Source of the DNA: Comamonas sp.
Lineage (GTDB): Bacteria > Pseudomonadota > Gammaproteobacteria > Burkholderiales > Burkholderiaceae_C
Length of the DNA: 64,000 nt
Reading direction: 5' to 3'
Assembly: GCA_015478895.1 (NCBI GenBank)
Contig: JADMKK010000041.1
Coordinates: forward strand, 62,001 to 126,000
A program made the position numbers and the translations under genes. Numbering within the stretch: the first letter of the stretch is position 1; each line of letters opens with the position of its first letter. A model generated the notes under the pieces. It did no database searches. It saw nothing but the letters and a program-made list of their open reading frames with translations, and was not told where the DNA came from. Positions 9,821-19,218 of the stretch are shown piece after piece.

Positions 9821-9845
9821 ATGCCGCCCACCTTGGTTTTGCCGC

Positions 9846-11081
9846 GTGTCTAGCCCCGATCACCCCTCTTCCCCCGCAACCTCTGGCGCTGCCGTTAACG
9901 GCAAGATGACGCCGCAAGAACTCCGTGCCAGCGGCAGCCTGGCGCTGATTTTTGCGCTGCGCATGCTGGGGCTTTTTCTGGTGCTGCCGGTCTTTGCCCT
10001 GGAAGCTGCCAAGTACCCCGGCGGAGACAATGCTGCGCTGGTCGGCTTTGCCATGGGTTTGTATGGCCTGACGCAGGCGCTGTTCCAGCTGCCGCTGGGG
10101 CTGGCGTCTGACCGCATCGGGCGCAAGCGCGTCATCGTTGCGGGCTTGGTGGTGTTTGCGCTGGGCAGTCTGGTGGCGGCGATGGCCGAGTCGCTCACCG
10201 GCTTGATGCTGGGCCGCGCCCTGCAAGGCGCGGGTGCCGTCTCCGCCGCCGTCACCGCACTGATGGCAGATTTGACCCGTGACAGCGTGCGCACCAAGTC
10301 CATGGCTTTGGTCGGAGGCTCCATTGGCCTGATGTTTGCGCTGGCGCTGGTGCTCAGCCCGTTGCTGGCTGCGTGGGTGGGCTTGTCCGGCATCTTTGGT
10401 CTGACTTGTGCATTGGCTGTGACCGGTATCGCCGTGGTGCTGTGGGTGGTGCCGTCTGAGCCCGCCCAGCAGGCCAACCAGCCACGCGGCAAGCCCAGCG
10501 AGTTGCTGCAACACCCTGATTTGCTGCGCCTGAATGCCGGCGTGTTTGTACTGCACACCGTGCAAATGGCCATGTGGGTGGCCGTGCCCGCCTTGCTGGT
10601 GAAGGCCGGGCTGGACAAGAGCACGCACTGGCAGGTGTATTTACCGGCGGTCGTCCTGTCCTTTGTCGCCATGGGCGCGCTGTTTTCCATGGAGCGCAAA
10701 GGCAAGCTGCGCGCCGCTTTGCTCGGGGCGATTGCACTGGTGTTGCTGGTGCAAATCGGGCTGGGTTTCGTCGCGCAAGTGGCAGCGCCCTCGCTGGCGC
10801 TGTTAGGCGGCTTGATGTTCGTGTTCTTCGTCGGCTTCAACGCGCTGGAAGCCAGCCAGCCGAGCCTGGTCTCGCGCATGGCGCCCGCGCATTTGCGGGG
10901 CGCCGCACTGGGCGCCTACAACACCTTGCAGTCGCTGGGCCTGTTCGCCGGCGGCTTTCTGGGCGGCGCGCTGTTCCAGTGGGGCGGCATGACGTCGCTG
11001 TTCGTCGTCACCACCTTGCTGATGCTGCTGTGGCTGGTGGTGACATGGCCGCTGCGCCCGGTAGGCCGCGCCCAGCATTGA
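9846..11081 (+). CDS. MFS transporter (DHA1-like efflux permease)
   Basis: Inner-membrane major facilitator with about 12 hydrophobic segments in 411 aa. It opens with [22 protein letters not shown] and has the loop 2-3 motif [13 protein letters not shown] typical of drug/H+ antiporters. The substrate is unknown; close families are annotated as multidrug or YajR-like permeases. The GTG at 9846 gives the longest frame. The ATG at 9906 ([12 protein letters not shown]) is an equally good or better start, because homologues often begin at that motif, and neither has a clear ribosome site. The gene follows the two-hairpin element at 9775-9820 and ends in a hairpin repeat shared with the convergent azlCD genes. 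Confidence 0.85.
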   Translation: MSSPDHPSSPATSGAAVNGKMTPQELRASGSLALIFALRMLGLFLVLPVFALEAAKYPGGDNAALVGFAMGLYGLTQALFQLPLGLASDRIGRKRVIVAGLVVFALGSLVAAMAESLTGLMLGRALQGAGAVSAAVTALMADLTRDSVRTKSMALVGGSIGLMFALALVLSPLLAAWVGLSGIFGLTCALAVTGIAVVLWVVPSEPAQQANQPRGKPSELLQHPDLLRLNAGVFVLHTVQMAMWVAVPALLVKAGLDKSTHWQVYLPAVVLSFVAMGALFSMERKGKLRAALLGAIALVLLVQIGLGFVAQVAAPSLALLGGLMFVFFVGFNALEASQPSLVSRMAPAHLRGAALGAYNTLQSLGLFAGGFLGGALFQWGGMTSLFVVTTLLMLLWLVVTWPLRPVGRAQH

Positions 11082-11090
11082 TGCAAAAGT

Positions 11091-11175
11091 AGAGCGCCTT
11101 GCCGTTATTTTTAAAGGACTTCAGGTACTTATGTATCTGAAGTCCTTTTTACATCAGGGCCTGTAGCTCCTTTTT
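11091..11175. repeat. Long-type intergenic hairpin repeat (copy 2), convergent terminator
   Basis: Outer arms GAGCGCCTTGCC and GGGCCTGTAGCTC flank a perfect inner stem, AAAGGACTTCAG (11113-11124) with CTGAAGTCCTTT (11137-11148). The inner stem has a T-run on the plus side, and a further T-run follows the right arm. It lies between the converging MFS and azlD genes, so it can end both transcripts. The outer arms are more diverged than in the other long copies. Confidence 0.78.
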
Positions 11176-11177
11176 TC

Positions 11178-11519
11178 TTACCAGCCCAGACCAATGTGCA
11201 ATGGCAAATACACTGCCATACCCAGCACAATCGTGCCCAGAATGCTGCGCTGAAACCAGAAATACAGCGTCGCGCACAGCACCGCAGGCAAGCGTGCGTC
11301 CGCCAGCGTGGTGATGAGCTGGCCCTGATTCATCACCACTTCAGGGGCAATCACCGCCGCCAATGCGGCCAGCGGCGCATATTTCAAACCCCGCTTGAAC
11401 CACTCGGGCAGGCGCACTTCGCGCTCGGGAATCATGAAGAAAGAGCGCGTGACCAAGGTCACCAGCGCCAGCCCAATGGTGGCCACCCAAGGCCAGATGC
11501 CGCTGATATCGGTATTCAT
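11178..11519 (-). CDS. azlD: AzlD-family branched-chain amino acid exporter subunit
   Basis: Small inner-membrane partner of AzlC, 113 aa, with about four hydrophobic segments. It has the family pattern of a first helix followed by VTRSFFMIPEREVRLPEWFKR and LKYAPLAALAAVIAPE. In related systems the pair exports branched-chain amino acids or their analogues. Its ATG overlaps the azlC stop by four bases (ATGA type), which indicates translational coupling. It is the last gene of the run starting at def. Confidence 0.88.
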   Translation of the reverse strand: MNTDISGIWPWVATIGLALVTLVTRSFFMIPEREVRLPEWFKRGLKYAPLAALAAVIAPEVVMNQGQLITTLADARLPAVLCATLYFWFQRSILGTIVLGMAVYLPLHIGLGW

Positions 11520-12349
11520 GGCTGCTCCTTGTCACGTGCAGTGTTGCTGCGCTCAGGCAGCGGTACGACCGCGTGCTTTTCGCCCTTGGCCGGGTCAGGC
11601 GGGCGTATGGCAGCTTGCACGCGGGCACTCCGGCGCTCGGCGGTTTCCATCAGCAGGCCTGCCGTCACGGCTGCGGCAATTGCCACCAAAATGTTCATTT
11701 TCAAAGGCAGCGCAAATGTTGCCACCGCGGCGCCACAAGCCACCGCGCAAGCCAGCCAAGTGGCCTTGTCTTTGAGCATGGAATACAGCACGCCCAGCAG
11801 CGCCAGCACACCCGCAAAGCCGAGTCCCCAGTGCAGCGGAATGACATTTGCCAGCAAAATGCCGGCAATCGAAGACACCTGCCAGAACGCCCAGTTGGAG
11901 GCCGCAGCACCCCAGAAAAATGGCAGCTGCTCGGCGGTTTTCTCTGGCGTCTGGTAGCGCTGGGTGAAGGCCACAAAAATAATGTCGCCGCTGAAGTAGC
12001 CCAGCGCCATGCGGTGCGACAGGCGCAAATGACCAAAGTAAGTGCGCCACAGGCTGCTCAAAATCACAAAGCGCAAATTCACGCAGGTGGCGGTAAACCA
12101 CACCACCCACAGCGGCGCGCCCACCATCAGCAAAGGCAAAATCGCCAGCTGTGCGCTGCCGGCATACACCGTCAGCGACATGAAAATAGCCAGCGGCATC
12201 GAGATTCCGGCCTTGACCATGGCCACGCCCGTGACCAGACCCCACGCACTGATGCCCAGCATGGTGCCCAGCACGGTATGAAAGCCGGTCAAAAATGCAG
12301 GGTCGCGGGCAATGCCGCAAGCGCGCTGCTGCAAGGCTTGCGTATTCAT
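11516..12349 (-). CDS. azlC: AzlC-family branched-chain amino acid permease
   Basis: Large subunit of an AzlCD exporter, an inner-membrane protein of 277 aa. It has the characteristic AWGLVTGVAMVKAG stretch, SLTVYAGSAQLAIL and NLRFVILSSLWR, followed by several more membrane helices and a charged C-terminal tail. It starts three bases after the fmt stop and overlaps azlD, so it belongs to the same transcript. The link with fmt looks like genomic juxtaposition rather than shared function. Confidence 0.9.
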   Translation of the reverse strand: MNTQALQQRACGIARDPAFLTGFHTVLGTMLGISAWGLVTGVAMVKAGISMPLAIFMSLTVYAGSAQLAILPLLMVGAPLWVVWFTATCVNLRFVILSSLWRTYFGHLRLSHRMALGYFSGDIIFVAFTQRYQTPEKTAEQLPFFWGAAASNWAFWQVSSIAGILLANVIPLHWGLGFAGVLALLGVLYSMLKDKATWLACAVACGAAVATFALPLKMNILVAIAAAVTAGLLMETAERRSARVQAAIRPPDPAKGEKHAVVPLPERSNTARDKEQP

Positions 12350-12352
12350 GAA

Positions 12353-13321
12353 TTAAGCGTTTTCAGGCGAAGTCAGCACAGCGCCCGCAGCCAGCTCAAA
12401 GCCGCGCAAAAAGTCTGCCGCTGCCAAACGCTTGCCGCCCGCGCGTTGCAACTGCGTCAAACGCAGCGCCCCTTGACCGCATGCCACCAGCACGCCCTGC
12501 GCATCAGCCGCCAGCACCGTGCCGGGTACTGCAGAGTGGGCCATGCTTTCCGCTGTGGCCGTCCACAGCTTGATTACTTCGCTGCCCAGCTGCGTGGCAC
12601 CACCGGGAAAGGGGTTGAAGGCACGCAGGCGGCGATCCAGTTCCACCGCAGGCAGCGTCCAGTCCATCCAGCTCTCGGCCTTTTCAATCTTGTGCGCGTA
12701 AGTCACGCCTTCGGCAGGCTGGGGCGTGCGCGTCAAATCACCACCTGCGCTCAGCTCCAGCGCTTGCACAATCATGCGGCCACCTAACTCGGCCAGCTTG
12801 TCATGCAGGCTGGCCGTGGTGTCGGCATGGTCAATGGGCAAACGCTCGATCAGGCACATGTCCCCGGTATCCAGGCCAATGTCCATGTGCATGATGGTGA
12901 TGCCGGTTTCAGCATCCCCCGCCTCAATCGCACGGTGAATGGGCGCTGCACCGCGCCAGCGTGGCAGCAGTGAGCCGTGAATGTTCAGGCAACCCTTGGC
13001 AGGCAAATCCAGCACCCATTGCGGCAGGATGAGGCCATAGGCTGCCACCACCATCACGTCGGCCTGCGCCTCTAGCAAAGCTTGCTGGGCGGCGGCTGCC
13101 TCTTGCGGGTATTTGCCATCCAGGCGCAGGCTGCGCGGCTGCTCGATGCGAATGCCATGCTCCAACGCGCATTGCTTGACGGGCGAAGCCTGCAACTTCA
13201 TGCCACGGCCTGCCGGGCGATCAGGCTGGGTCAGCACCAGGGGGACTTCAAAGCCAGCCTGCAACAGGCGTTCAAGGGCGACACGCGCAAACTCGGGCGT
13301 GCCAGCAAAAATGACTTTCAT
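12353..13321 (-). CDS. fmt: Methionyl-tRNA formyltransferase
   Basis: Formylates initiator Met-tRNA with 10-formyl-tetrahydrofolate before translation initiation. The 322-aa length is typical. It opens [20 protein letters not shown] and has the catalytic region [22 protein letters not shown] (Asn, His), [15 protein letters not shown] (Asp) and the C-terminal tRNA-binding domain. The standard partner def is two genes upstream in the same direction, with one lipoprotein gene between them. Confidence 0.95.
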   Translation of the reverse strand: MKVIFAGTPEFARVALERLLQAGFEVPLVLTQPDRPAGRGMKLQASPVKQCALEHGIRIEQPRSLRLDGKYPQEAAAAQQALLEAQADVMVVAAYGLILPQWVLDLPAKGCLNIHGSLLPRWRGAAPIHRAIEAGDAETGITIMHMDIGLDTGDMCLIERLPIDHADTTASLHDKLAELGGRMIVQALELSAGGDLTRTPQPAEGVTYAHKIEKAESWMDWTLPAVELDRRLRAFNPFPGGATQLGSEVIKLWTATAESMAHSAVPGTVLAADAQGVLVACGQGALRLTQLQRAGGKRLAAADFLRGFELAAGAVLTSPENA

Positions 13322-13378
13322 GGGATTTATCCGGAGCTAAGAAATCGCGGGCACCCAAAGCACCTGCGAAGGGGCCAA

Positions 13379-13888
13379 TCAGTGGCGGTCGTCGGGCTCG
13401 TTGCGCGGCTCATCGGTGAACATGACGCGCTGCACCACGCCCTGCGGATCGATGAACACGTGCGCCAAACGGTCGATGTTATTTTCGCTAATCCGGTACG
13501 TCCAGATATCGCCGTTGAAGTTGCCTACACGCTCCACCAACGCAGGCTTGCCAAAATACTGGTGCACGGACTGGCGATCATCCACGCCGGGGCGCAAGCG
13601 GTAAAAGTGCGCTTCCTGCAGCACTTGCTCAACCCGCAACAGGCGCTGCTGCGCATCCATCACCATGTGAAACACCTGCTGACCCGCTGGCTGGCGGCTG
13701 TAGACCCAGCGCTCACCGCCCTCGGGCAGCGCCACGCGCACATGAGGCAGGCCCATGTCTTGCGCAATCTGCGCGGCAGGTGTGCCCGGTTTTTGCCATT
13801 GCGGCACGGTACAAGCGCCCAACACAGCCGCGCAGGCTGCAACCAGAGCCCAGCGCCCTCCTGTTGAAAGCACTGAGCGGGCGGGCAT
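13379..13888 (-). CDS. Small lipoprotein of unknown function (possibly BamE-like fold)
   Basis: A 169-aa protein with a lipoprotein signal peptide: hydrophobic ALVAACAAVLGAC with lipobox Cys26. The mature part seems to contain two similar units, one with MGLPHVRVALPEGGERWVY and one with FGKPALVERVGNFNGDIWTY. Each has a Gly-Pro turn followed by an aromatic W-x-Y strand, a pattern reminiscent of SmpA/OmlA/BamE proteins. That resemblance is inference. The gene starts within the def stop codon (one shared base) and ends 57 bases before fmt, so it is cotranscribed with both. A role in outer-membrane assembly is possible but unproven. Confidence 0.75.
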   Translation of the reverse strand: MPARSVLSTGGRWALVAACAAVLGACTVPQWQKPGTPAAQIAQDMGLPHVRVALPEGGERWVYSRQPAGQQVFHMVMDAQQRLLRVEQVLQEAHFYRLRPGVDDRQSVHQYFGKPALVERVGNFNGDIWTYRISENNIDRLAHVFIDPQGVVQRVMFTDEPRNEPDDRH

Positions 13889-14394
13889 TAGCTGGCCGCC
13901 TTTTGCATCTTGACCATCTTGGTCTTGATGCGGTTGCGCTTGAGCGGAGAGAGGTATTCCACGAAAACCTTGCCCATCAAGTGGTCCATCTCATGCTGGA
14001 TACAGATAGCCAGCATGCCCTCGGCCTCAATTTCGCGGGAGTTACCGTTTTCATCCAAGGCTTGGACCTTGACTGCCGTGGAGCGCTCTACGCCGTCATA
14101 AATGCCGGGCACTGACAGACAACCTTCTTCGCCCACCTGCTTTTCATCGCTGGCCCAGAGGATTTCAGGATTGATCAACACCAAGCGTTGGTCGCGATCT
14201 TGCGATACATCAATGACGATCAGGCGCTCATGGAAGTCCACTTGGGTGGCTGCCAGACCAATGCCTTGAGCGTCATACATGGTTTCGAACATGTCCTCAA
14301 TCTGCTGGCGGATACGGTCATCAACCTGGGCAACAGGCTGAGCCACCTTGTGCAGACGAGCATCGGGATAGCAGAGGATAGGTAGTAAGGCCAT
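13888..14394 (-). CDS. def: Peptide deformylase
   Basis: Metal-dependent hydrolase that removes the formyl group from nascent N-terminal methionine. The 168-aa protein shows the three deformylase motifs: GIGLAATQ (44-51), EGCLS (90-94, metal ligand Cys92) and HEMDH (134-138, metal-binding His residues and catalytic Glu). The upstream in-frame extension to 14475 is not needed; [14 protein letters not shown] at 14394 is the normal family start. It is the first gene of a def-lipoprotein-fmt-azlC-azlD run and is divergent from the LysM-dprA pair. Confidence 0.95.
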   Translation of the reverse strand: MALLPILCYPDARLHKVAQPVAQVDDRIRQQIEDMFETMYDAQGIGLAATQVDFHERLIVIDVSQDRDQRLVLINPEILWASDEKQVGEEGCLSVPGIYDGVERSTAVKVQALDENGNSREIEAEGMLAICIQHEMDHLMGKVFVEYLSPLKRNRIKTKMVKMQKAAS

Positions 14395-14552
14395 GGCAAA
14401 TATCAAAAATGTTGTCTCTATTTTCGCCACTTTCTGCAAACGGTGCCGCAGAACATCCTGATATTCGTTGCCCAATCAAGGCCTTGGAATGAGAATCTGC
14501 AAGGTTTTGTTAACGCAGTGCGGCTTGAGCCCGCACTTTGGAGGGAGAAGAC

Positions 14553-15740
14553 ATGAAGGCAACTGCCACCACCTGCGCTTGCGCTTGGGCAATCGGTACT
14601 GCGCTGTGGAGCAGCATGGGCTTTGCGTATGCACAGCCTCAACCCGTTACGGCCACACAACGCGCCACGGCACAGCAAGTCGCCCATCAAGGCGTGCCGC
14701 TGGCGGCACTGTCCGACAAAGCACCGGAAAGCTATACCGTGCAGCAGGGCGACACGCTGTGGCGCATCTCCGGACTGTTTCTGCGCCAGCCCTGGCTGTG
14801 GCCCGAGTTGTGGGGCATGAACCTGCAGTCGATTGCCAACCCGCACCTGATTTATCCCGGTCAGGTGCTCTACCTGGAACGCTCAAGCGGCTATGCACGG
14901 TTAAGCACCAGCCGCAACGGCAGCACAGAAACGGTGAAACTTTCGCCCCGCGTGCGCAGCGAAAGCCTGGCTGACTTGGCGTTACCCACGCTGCAAATGC
15001 ATTTGATTGAGGCCTTTTTCAGTGAACCCCTGGTGTTGAGCGCGGACACGCTCAGCAGCGCCCCCCGCATTATGGGCAGCAGTGAAGAACGTGTACTGCT
15101 CGGCCAGGGTGATCGTGTGTACGCCCGAGGGTCGGAGCACGCCAGCTTGCTACGAGCGGTTGGCGAGCCCCTGCACTACCGCGTGTTGCGCCAGGCCGTG
15201 CCACTGCAAGACCCCATCACCAAGGAAATCCTTGGCTATGAGGCCCAGTATTTGGGCAAGGCGCTGCTGGAGCGCGGAGAGGCCATCGTTGAAGGAGACG
15301 ATGCGCATGCAGCCTCCTACGTACCAGCCACCATGCAAATTACCCAGGCCAAAGAAGAAATTCGTGCCGGTGACCGCCTGCTGCCTGAGCCCACACGCCA
15401 ATTCCACAGCTTTGTGCCCCATGCCCCGCTGGAGCCATTGCAGGCGCATGTAGCGTCGATCTACGGCAGCAATGCCGTGCGTTATGGCACCCAGCACCAA
15501 GTGGTCGCCATCAACAAAGGTGTGCAAGATGGCATGGCCCCCGGCATGGTGCTGTCGCTCATCACCAGGGGCCACAAAATGGTTGACAAGACCGATCCGC
15601 AGCGCGCCACCGTGCAGTTACCCGATGAAGACAACGGCATCGGCATGGTGTTTCGCAGTTTTGACCGCGTCTCGTACGTGCTGATCATGGACATTCAGCG
15701 CGGCGTGCAAGTCGGTGATTTGCTGGTCAATCCGCGCTAA
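14553..15740 (+). CDS. Exported LysM-domain protein
   Basis: Predicted periplasmic protein of 395 aa. A signal peptide covers about 1-30 (ACAWAIGTALWSS core, ending near AYA-Q). A LysM peptidoglycan-binding domain follows at about 60-110, with YTVQQGDTLWRIS, LWGMN, NPHLIYPGQVLYL. The rest has no domain I can name. A strong Shine-Dalgarno (GGAGGGAGAAG) sets the ATG at 14553. dprA begins 12 bases after the stop, so the two are cotranscribed. This LysM-dprA pair divergent from def-fmt is, as far as I recall, a common betaproteobacterial arrangement. Confidence 0.88.
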   Translation: MKATATTCACAWAIGTALWSSMGFAYAQPQPVTATQRATAQQVAHQGVPLAALSDKAPESYTVQQGDTLWRISGLFLRQPWLWPELWGMNLQSIANPHLIYPGQVLYLERSSGYARLSTSRNGSTETVKLSPRVRSESLADLALPTLQMHLIEAFFSEPLVLSADTLSSAPRIMGSSEERVLLGQGDRVYARGSEHASLLRAVGEPLHYRVLRQAVPLQDPITKEILGYEAQYLGKALLERGEAIVEGDDAHAASYVPATMQITQAKEEIRAGDRLLPEPTRQFHSFVPHAPLEPLQAHVASIYGSNAVRYGTQHQVVAINKGVQDGMAPGMVLSLITRGHKMVDKTDPQRATVQLPDEDNGIGMVFRSFDRVSYVLIMDIQRGVQVGDLLVNPR

Positions 15741-15752
15741 AGCGCATCCACC

Positions 15753-16973
15753 ATGACGCTGCCCGCCACTTCAACGCCGACGCTCGCATGGGAACACCCT
15801 GAGCTGGAGGCCTGGCTCAGGCTTTCTCTCACGCAAGGCGTCGGCAATGCTGCTGCACGGCGTTTGCTGGCCCGTTTTGGCGGTGCGCAGGCGGTGTTTG
15901 AGGAACCCGCCTCATCTTTGCAAGAGTGCGTCAGCCTGGCACAGTCGGCGCAGTTGCGCTGCCTGCCGGAGGGTTTTGCGCAGGCTCTCGCATCGACATG
16001 GCAGTGGCTGCAAACACCCACCGCCAACCTGCGCCATGACCTGATTACCCTTGGTGACCCGCGCTACCCCAGCGGCTTGCTGCAAATCGCAGACCCTCCC
16101 CTGATGCTGTATGCCGTAGGAGGCGCACAGTGGCTCAACACGCGCCAAGAACTGGTACGCTGGGAAAATAGCTTGGCCATGGTGGGCTCGCGCAACCCCA
16201 CGCCACAAGGCACCGACCATGCGCGGCAATTTGCGCACAGCCTGGCCAGCAGTGGGTGGTGCATCGTCTCGGGAATGGCGTTAGGGATTGATGCTGCGGC
16301 GCACGAAGGCGCATTAGAAGCCGCCCATGCTCACGAGGGTTTGTTGACAGTCGCCGTCATTGGTACGGGCGTAGACCGCGTGTATCCGCGCCAGCACAAA
16401 GCTTTGGCCCATCAGATTGCGCAGCGTGGCTTGGTGCTCAGTGAATTCCCACTCGGAACGCCGCCCATTGCAAGCAATTTTCCCAAGCGCAATCGCATCA
16501 TCTCTGGCCTGTCGCGCGGCACCTTGGTCGTCGAGGCTGCCCTGGCTTCAGGCTCGCTCATCACGGCCCGCACCGCGTCCGAGCAGGGCCGCGAGGTATT
16601 TGCGATCCCGGGCTCCATCCACGCCCCGCAGTCACGCGGCTGCCATGCACTGATCCGGCAAGGCGCCAAACTGGTGGAATGCGCCAACGACATTCTGGAA
16701 GAATTTCCGGATGGTCCCGCAGACCTCGCTGTGGCAAAGCGTGGAGCGACAGAACCGGCGACCCACCGCGCCGCTGTCACGCCGCAGCATGTGGCTGCGC
16801 CCGAACACCCGCTCCTGCAAGCCCTAGGCCACGATCCGATGGGGTTGGATGCGTTATCCGCACGCACGGGCTGGGGTGCCGCGCAACTGCAAGCGCAGCT
16901 GCTGGAGCTGGAATTGGACGGCTGGTTAACCCGACTTCCCGGCGGGCTGTTTCAGCGCTCAGCCCTCAGTTAG
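15753..16973 (+). CDS. dprA: DNA-processing protein DprA (Smf)
   Basis: Cytosolic single-strand DNA-binding protein that loads RecA onto incoming DNA in natural transformation. The 406-aa protein has an N-terminal SAM-like region (about 15-75). A Rossmann core follows with LAMVGSRNPTPQG, IVSGMALGIDAAAHEGAL, VAVIGTGVDRVYP and SEFPLGTPP. The NFPKRNRIISGLS and ASGSLITARTA motifs come next. The C-terminal winged helix (HPLLQALGHDPMGLDALS) is complete. It follows the LysM gene by 12 bases. A hairpin repeat shared with ksgA ends the unit. Confidence 0.95.
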   Translation: MTLPATSTPTLAWEHPELEAWLRLSLTQGVGNAAARRLLARFGGAQAVFEEPASSLQECVSLAQSAQLRCLPEGFAQALASTWQWLQTPTANLRHDLITLGDPRYPSGLLQIADPPLMLYAVGGAQWLNTRQELVRWENSLAMVGSRNPTPQGTDHARQFAHSLASSGWCIVSGMALGIDAAAHEGALEAAHAHEGLLTVAVIGTGVDRVYPRQHKALAHQIAQRGLVLSEFPLGTPPIASNFPKRNRIISGLSRGTLVVEAALASGSLITARTASEQGREVFAIPGSIHAPQSRGCHALIRQGAKLVECANDILEEFPDGPADLAVAKRGATEPATHRAAVTPQHVAAPEHPLLQALGHDPMGLDALSARTGWGAAQLQAQLLELELDGWLTRLPGGLFQRSALS

Positions 16974-17077
16974 CGCAGGCTGGCCATGACCGCGGAGTCA
17001 CCGCCGTCACGGCAAACCGCGAGCTGAAACGCGGCAATCGCAAGGGGCTAAAACGTTTTGGGGATTTTGGTATAAAA

Positions 17078-17120
17078 AGCCTGCAAGCCCTTACCCCATA
17101 AAGGGTTGCAGCTCATTTTT
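17078..17120. repeat. Short-type intergenic hairpin repeat (copy 1), bidirectional terminator
   Basis: Lies between the converging dprA and ksgA genes. GCCTGCAAGCCCTT and AAGGGTTGCAGCTC form the arms around a nine-base loop. There is a T-run on the plus side (six) and an A-run on the left that gives a T-run for minus transcripts. It resembles the copies at 33470, 52424 and 60543. Confidence 0.75.
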
Positions 17121-17882
17121 TCAAGACAAGCTGGCAGCCAGTGCTTCGTATTCAGCCACCGGAACTTCTTCCGCGCGGCGCTGGACGTCGAAAGTGCCGC
17201 TGAAGCCTTTTTCCTCCAGCCATTTGCCCAAAGTGTTGCGCAAAATTTTGCGGCGCTGGCTGAATGCGACCTGCACCAATTCTTCCAGCAGCTTGGGATT
17301 CAACTGAGCAGGTTGTTCTCGCGGCACCATCCGCACGACCGCGCTATTGACGCGCGGTGGCGGATCGAAGCTCTCTGGCGGCACAAACAGCACATTCTCC
17401 ATGGCATAGCGCCACTGGAGCATGACCGACAGACGCCCGTAGTCCGAGTTGCCGGCATCGGCCACCATGCGGTCAATCACTTCTTTTTGCAGCATGAAGT
17501 GCTGGTCTTGCACCACATCGACAAAGCCCAGCAAGTGAAAGAGGATCGGCGTGGAAATGTTGTAGGGCAAGTTGCCCACTACGCGCAGCTTGGGCACCGC
17601 CAGCTCTTGCGCAACGTTGGCAAAATTGACCTTGAGCACATCCGACTCAATCACGCGCAACTGCGGCTTGGTACGCAAGCGCACGGCCAAGTCCCGGTCA
17701 AGTTCAATGACAGTGACTTCACCTGTGCGGTCGACCAAGGGTTGCGTCAGCGCCATCAAGCCAGGGCCGATCTCTACCAGAGGCTGTCCGGGCTTGGGAT
17801 TGATGGCATCGACGATGGACTCAATGATGCCTTGATCGGTCAGAAAGTTTTGACCGAAGCGTTTGCGGGGAATATGTTTCAC
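17121..17882 (-). CDS. ksgA: 16S rRNA (adenine1518/1519-N6)-dimethyltransferase
   Basis: Dimethylates two adjacent adenines in helix 45 of 16S rRNA, a late step of 30S assembly. The 253-aa product begins [13 protein letters not shown] and has the SAM-binding motif [13 protein letters not shown], an acidic [12 protein letters not shown] strand and the catalytic NLPYNIS. The gene starts 14 bases after surA ends. This is the familiar lptD-surA-(pdxA)-ksgA group without pdxA. Its stop codon abuts the hairpin repeat that serves as terminator. Confidence 0.96.
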   Translation of the reverse strand: MKHIPRKRFGQNFLTDQGIIESIVDAINPKPGQPLVEIGPGLMALTQPLVDRTGEVTVIELDRDLAVRLRTKPQLRVIESDVLKVNFANVAQELAVPKLRVVGNLPYNISTPILFHLLGFVDVVQDQHFMLQKEVIDRMVADAGNSDYGRLSVMLQWRYAMENVLFVPPESFDPPPRVNSAVVRMVPREQPAQLNPKLLEELVQVAFSQRRKILRNTLGKWLEEKGFSGTFDVQRRAEEVPVAEYEALAASLS

Positions 17883-17896
17883 GCGAAAAGAAAACC

Positions 17897-19213
17897 TTAT
17901 TGTGGTGGTTCGCGGTATTCCACATAGGCCTGCCCACGCAACTCTTGCAACCAGGTGGCGTGCGCCTTCTCCAGTTTTTGCTCGCGCACAATATCGCGCA
18001 GCATCTCTCGTTGCTCTCGGGGGCTCAGTGTGGTCTGGCGACGTTCCACCAATTGAATCAAATGCACGCCAAAGCGTGAAACTACGGGCTGGCTCACCTG
18101 ACCGGGCTGCAGGGCGTTAAGTGCCTCTTCAAACTCCGGCACATAACGGCCAGGACCCGCCCAGCCCAAGTCACCACCCTGGGCAGCGCTACCGTCTTCT
18201 GAGTACTGGCGAGCCAGCGTTTCAAAGCTGGCACCGCCTTCAAGGCGCTTGCGCAACTCAGAAAGCTGCTGGGCGGCCTCACGCTCGCCCAATTGTGGCG
18301 AAGAGCGCAACAAAATGTGGCGTGCATGGTTTTGTGTGGCCACGGCAGGAACACCGCTGGCGCTTCTTTCCATCACTTTGAGCACGTGAAACCCTGCGGC
18401 AGAACGCACCGGTCCGACCACACCGCCTGCCGCAGTTTGACCCACAGCCTCTATGAAAAGTGCAGGGTAGCGATTGGAGGGGCGCATGCCCAAAACGGCA
18501 GGTCCAGCTTGCGAGTAGCGCTGCGCTACGGCTTCAAAATCAGCGCTGCTGCGCGCAGCTTGTACAGCTTCTTGGGCGCGTGCCTGTAACTCCTGCAACT
18601 GCGCAGGCGTCGCACGCTCCGGCACCTCGATCAGGATGTGCCCCAGATTGAGGGCTGCAGTTGCCATATCGGCAGGTGCCGCCTGACGGTTTTGTTCTGT
18701 CAAATACTGGTCAATATCTTGTTCAGTGACCTGCACACGGCCATCGACTTCACGATTTTGCAATCGCTGCATCAGCAATTGATTGCGAATGTCTTCGCGG
18801 AAAATGGCTTCGTCGATGCCTTGCTTAGCCATTTCTCGCTGCATTCCTTGCGGATCCAGCCCATTTTGGCGGGCCAGATTCTGAATGGCCTGGTCAACCG
18901 CGTAATCATCGACTCGAATGCCACTGTCCTTGGCCGCTTGGATTTGCGCCTTTTCGACGATCAGGCGCTCCAGCACTTCAGCCATGACTTGGTCACCACT
19001 GGGCAGTTTCTGCACGCCCTGCCCCTTCATGCTTTCCTGGATGCGAAGAATGCGGGCCCGTATTTCGTTATTGGTCACCGGTTCGGAATTGACTACCGCC
19101 ACAATGTAGTCGGCAGAGCGCATGCCCTGTGCCTGCACCATCCCTGTTGATAAAGCGGCAGCACAGACAAGTCCCAGAACAAAATGGCGTGGCATAGAGA
19201 TCAAATGACGCAT
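17897..19213 (-). CDS. surA: Periplasmic peptidyl-prolyl isomerase/chaperone SurA
   Basis: Chaperone that escorts unfolded outer-membrane proteins, including LptD, to the BAM complex. The 438-aa protein has a signal peptide ending near VQAQG and the SurA N-terminal domain (about 30-180, starting [21 protein letters not shown]). Two parvulin domains follow, one near [11 protein letters not shown] and one near [13 protein letters not shown] to [13 protein letters not shown]. It begins five bases after the lptD stop, consistent with coupled expression of chaperone and client. Confidence 0.96.
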   Translation of the reverse strand: MRHLISMPRHFVLGLVCAAALSTGMVQAQGMRSADYIVAVVNSEPVTNNEIRARILRIQESMKGQGVQKLPSGDQVMAEVLERLIVEKAQIQAAKDSGIRVDDYAVDQAIQNLARQNGLDPQGMQREMAKQGIDEAIFREDIRNQLLMQRLQNREVDGRVQVTEQDIDQYLTEQNRQAAPADMATAALNLGHILIEVPERATPAQLQELQARAQEAVQAARSSADFEAVAQRYSQAGPAVLGMRPSNRYPALFIEAVGQTAAGGVVGPVRSAAGFHVLKVMERSASGVPAVATQNHARHILLRSSPQLGEREAAQQLSELRKRLEGGASFETLARQYSEDGSAAQGGDLGWAGPGRYVPEFEEALNALQPGQVSQPVVSRFGVHLIQLVERRQTTLSPREQREMLRDIVREQKLEKAHATWLQELRGQAYVEYREPPQ

Positions 19214-19218
19214 GGTGA

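Noticed and set aside
9646-9831. In-frame N-terminal extension of uvrA by 62 codons
   Set aside because: The added residues do not resemble any UvrA and the stretch includes the two-hairpin element. The ATG at 9645 is more plausible.
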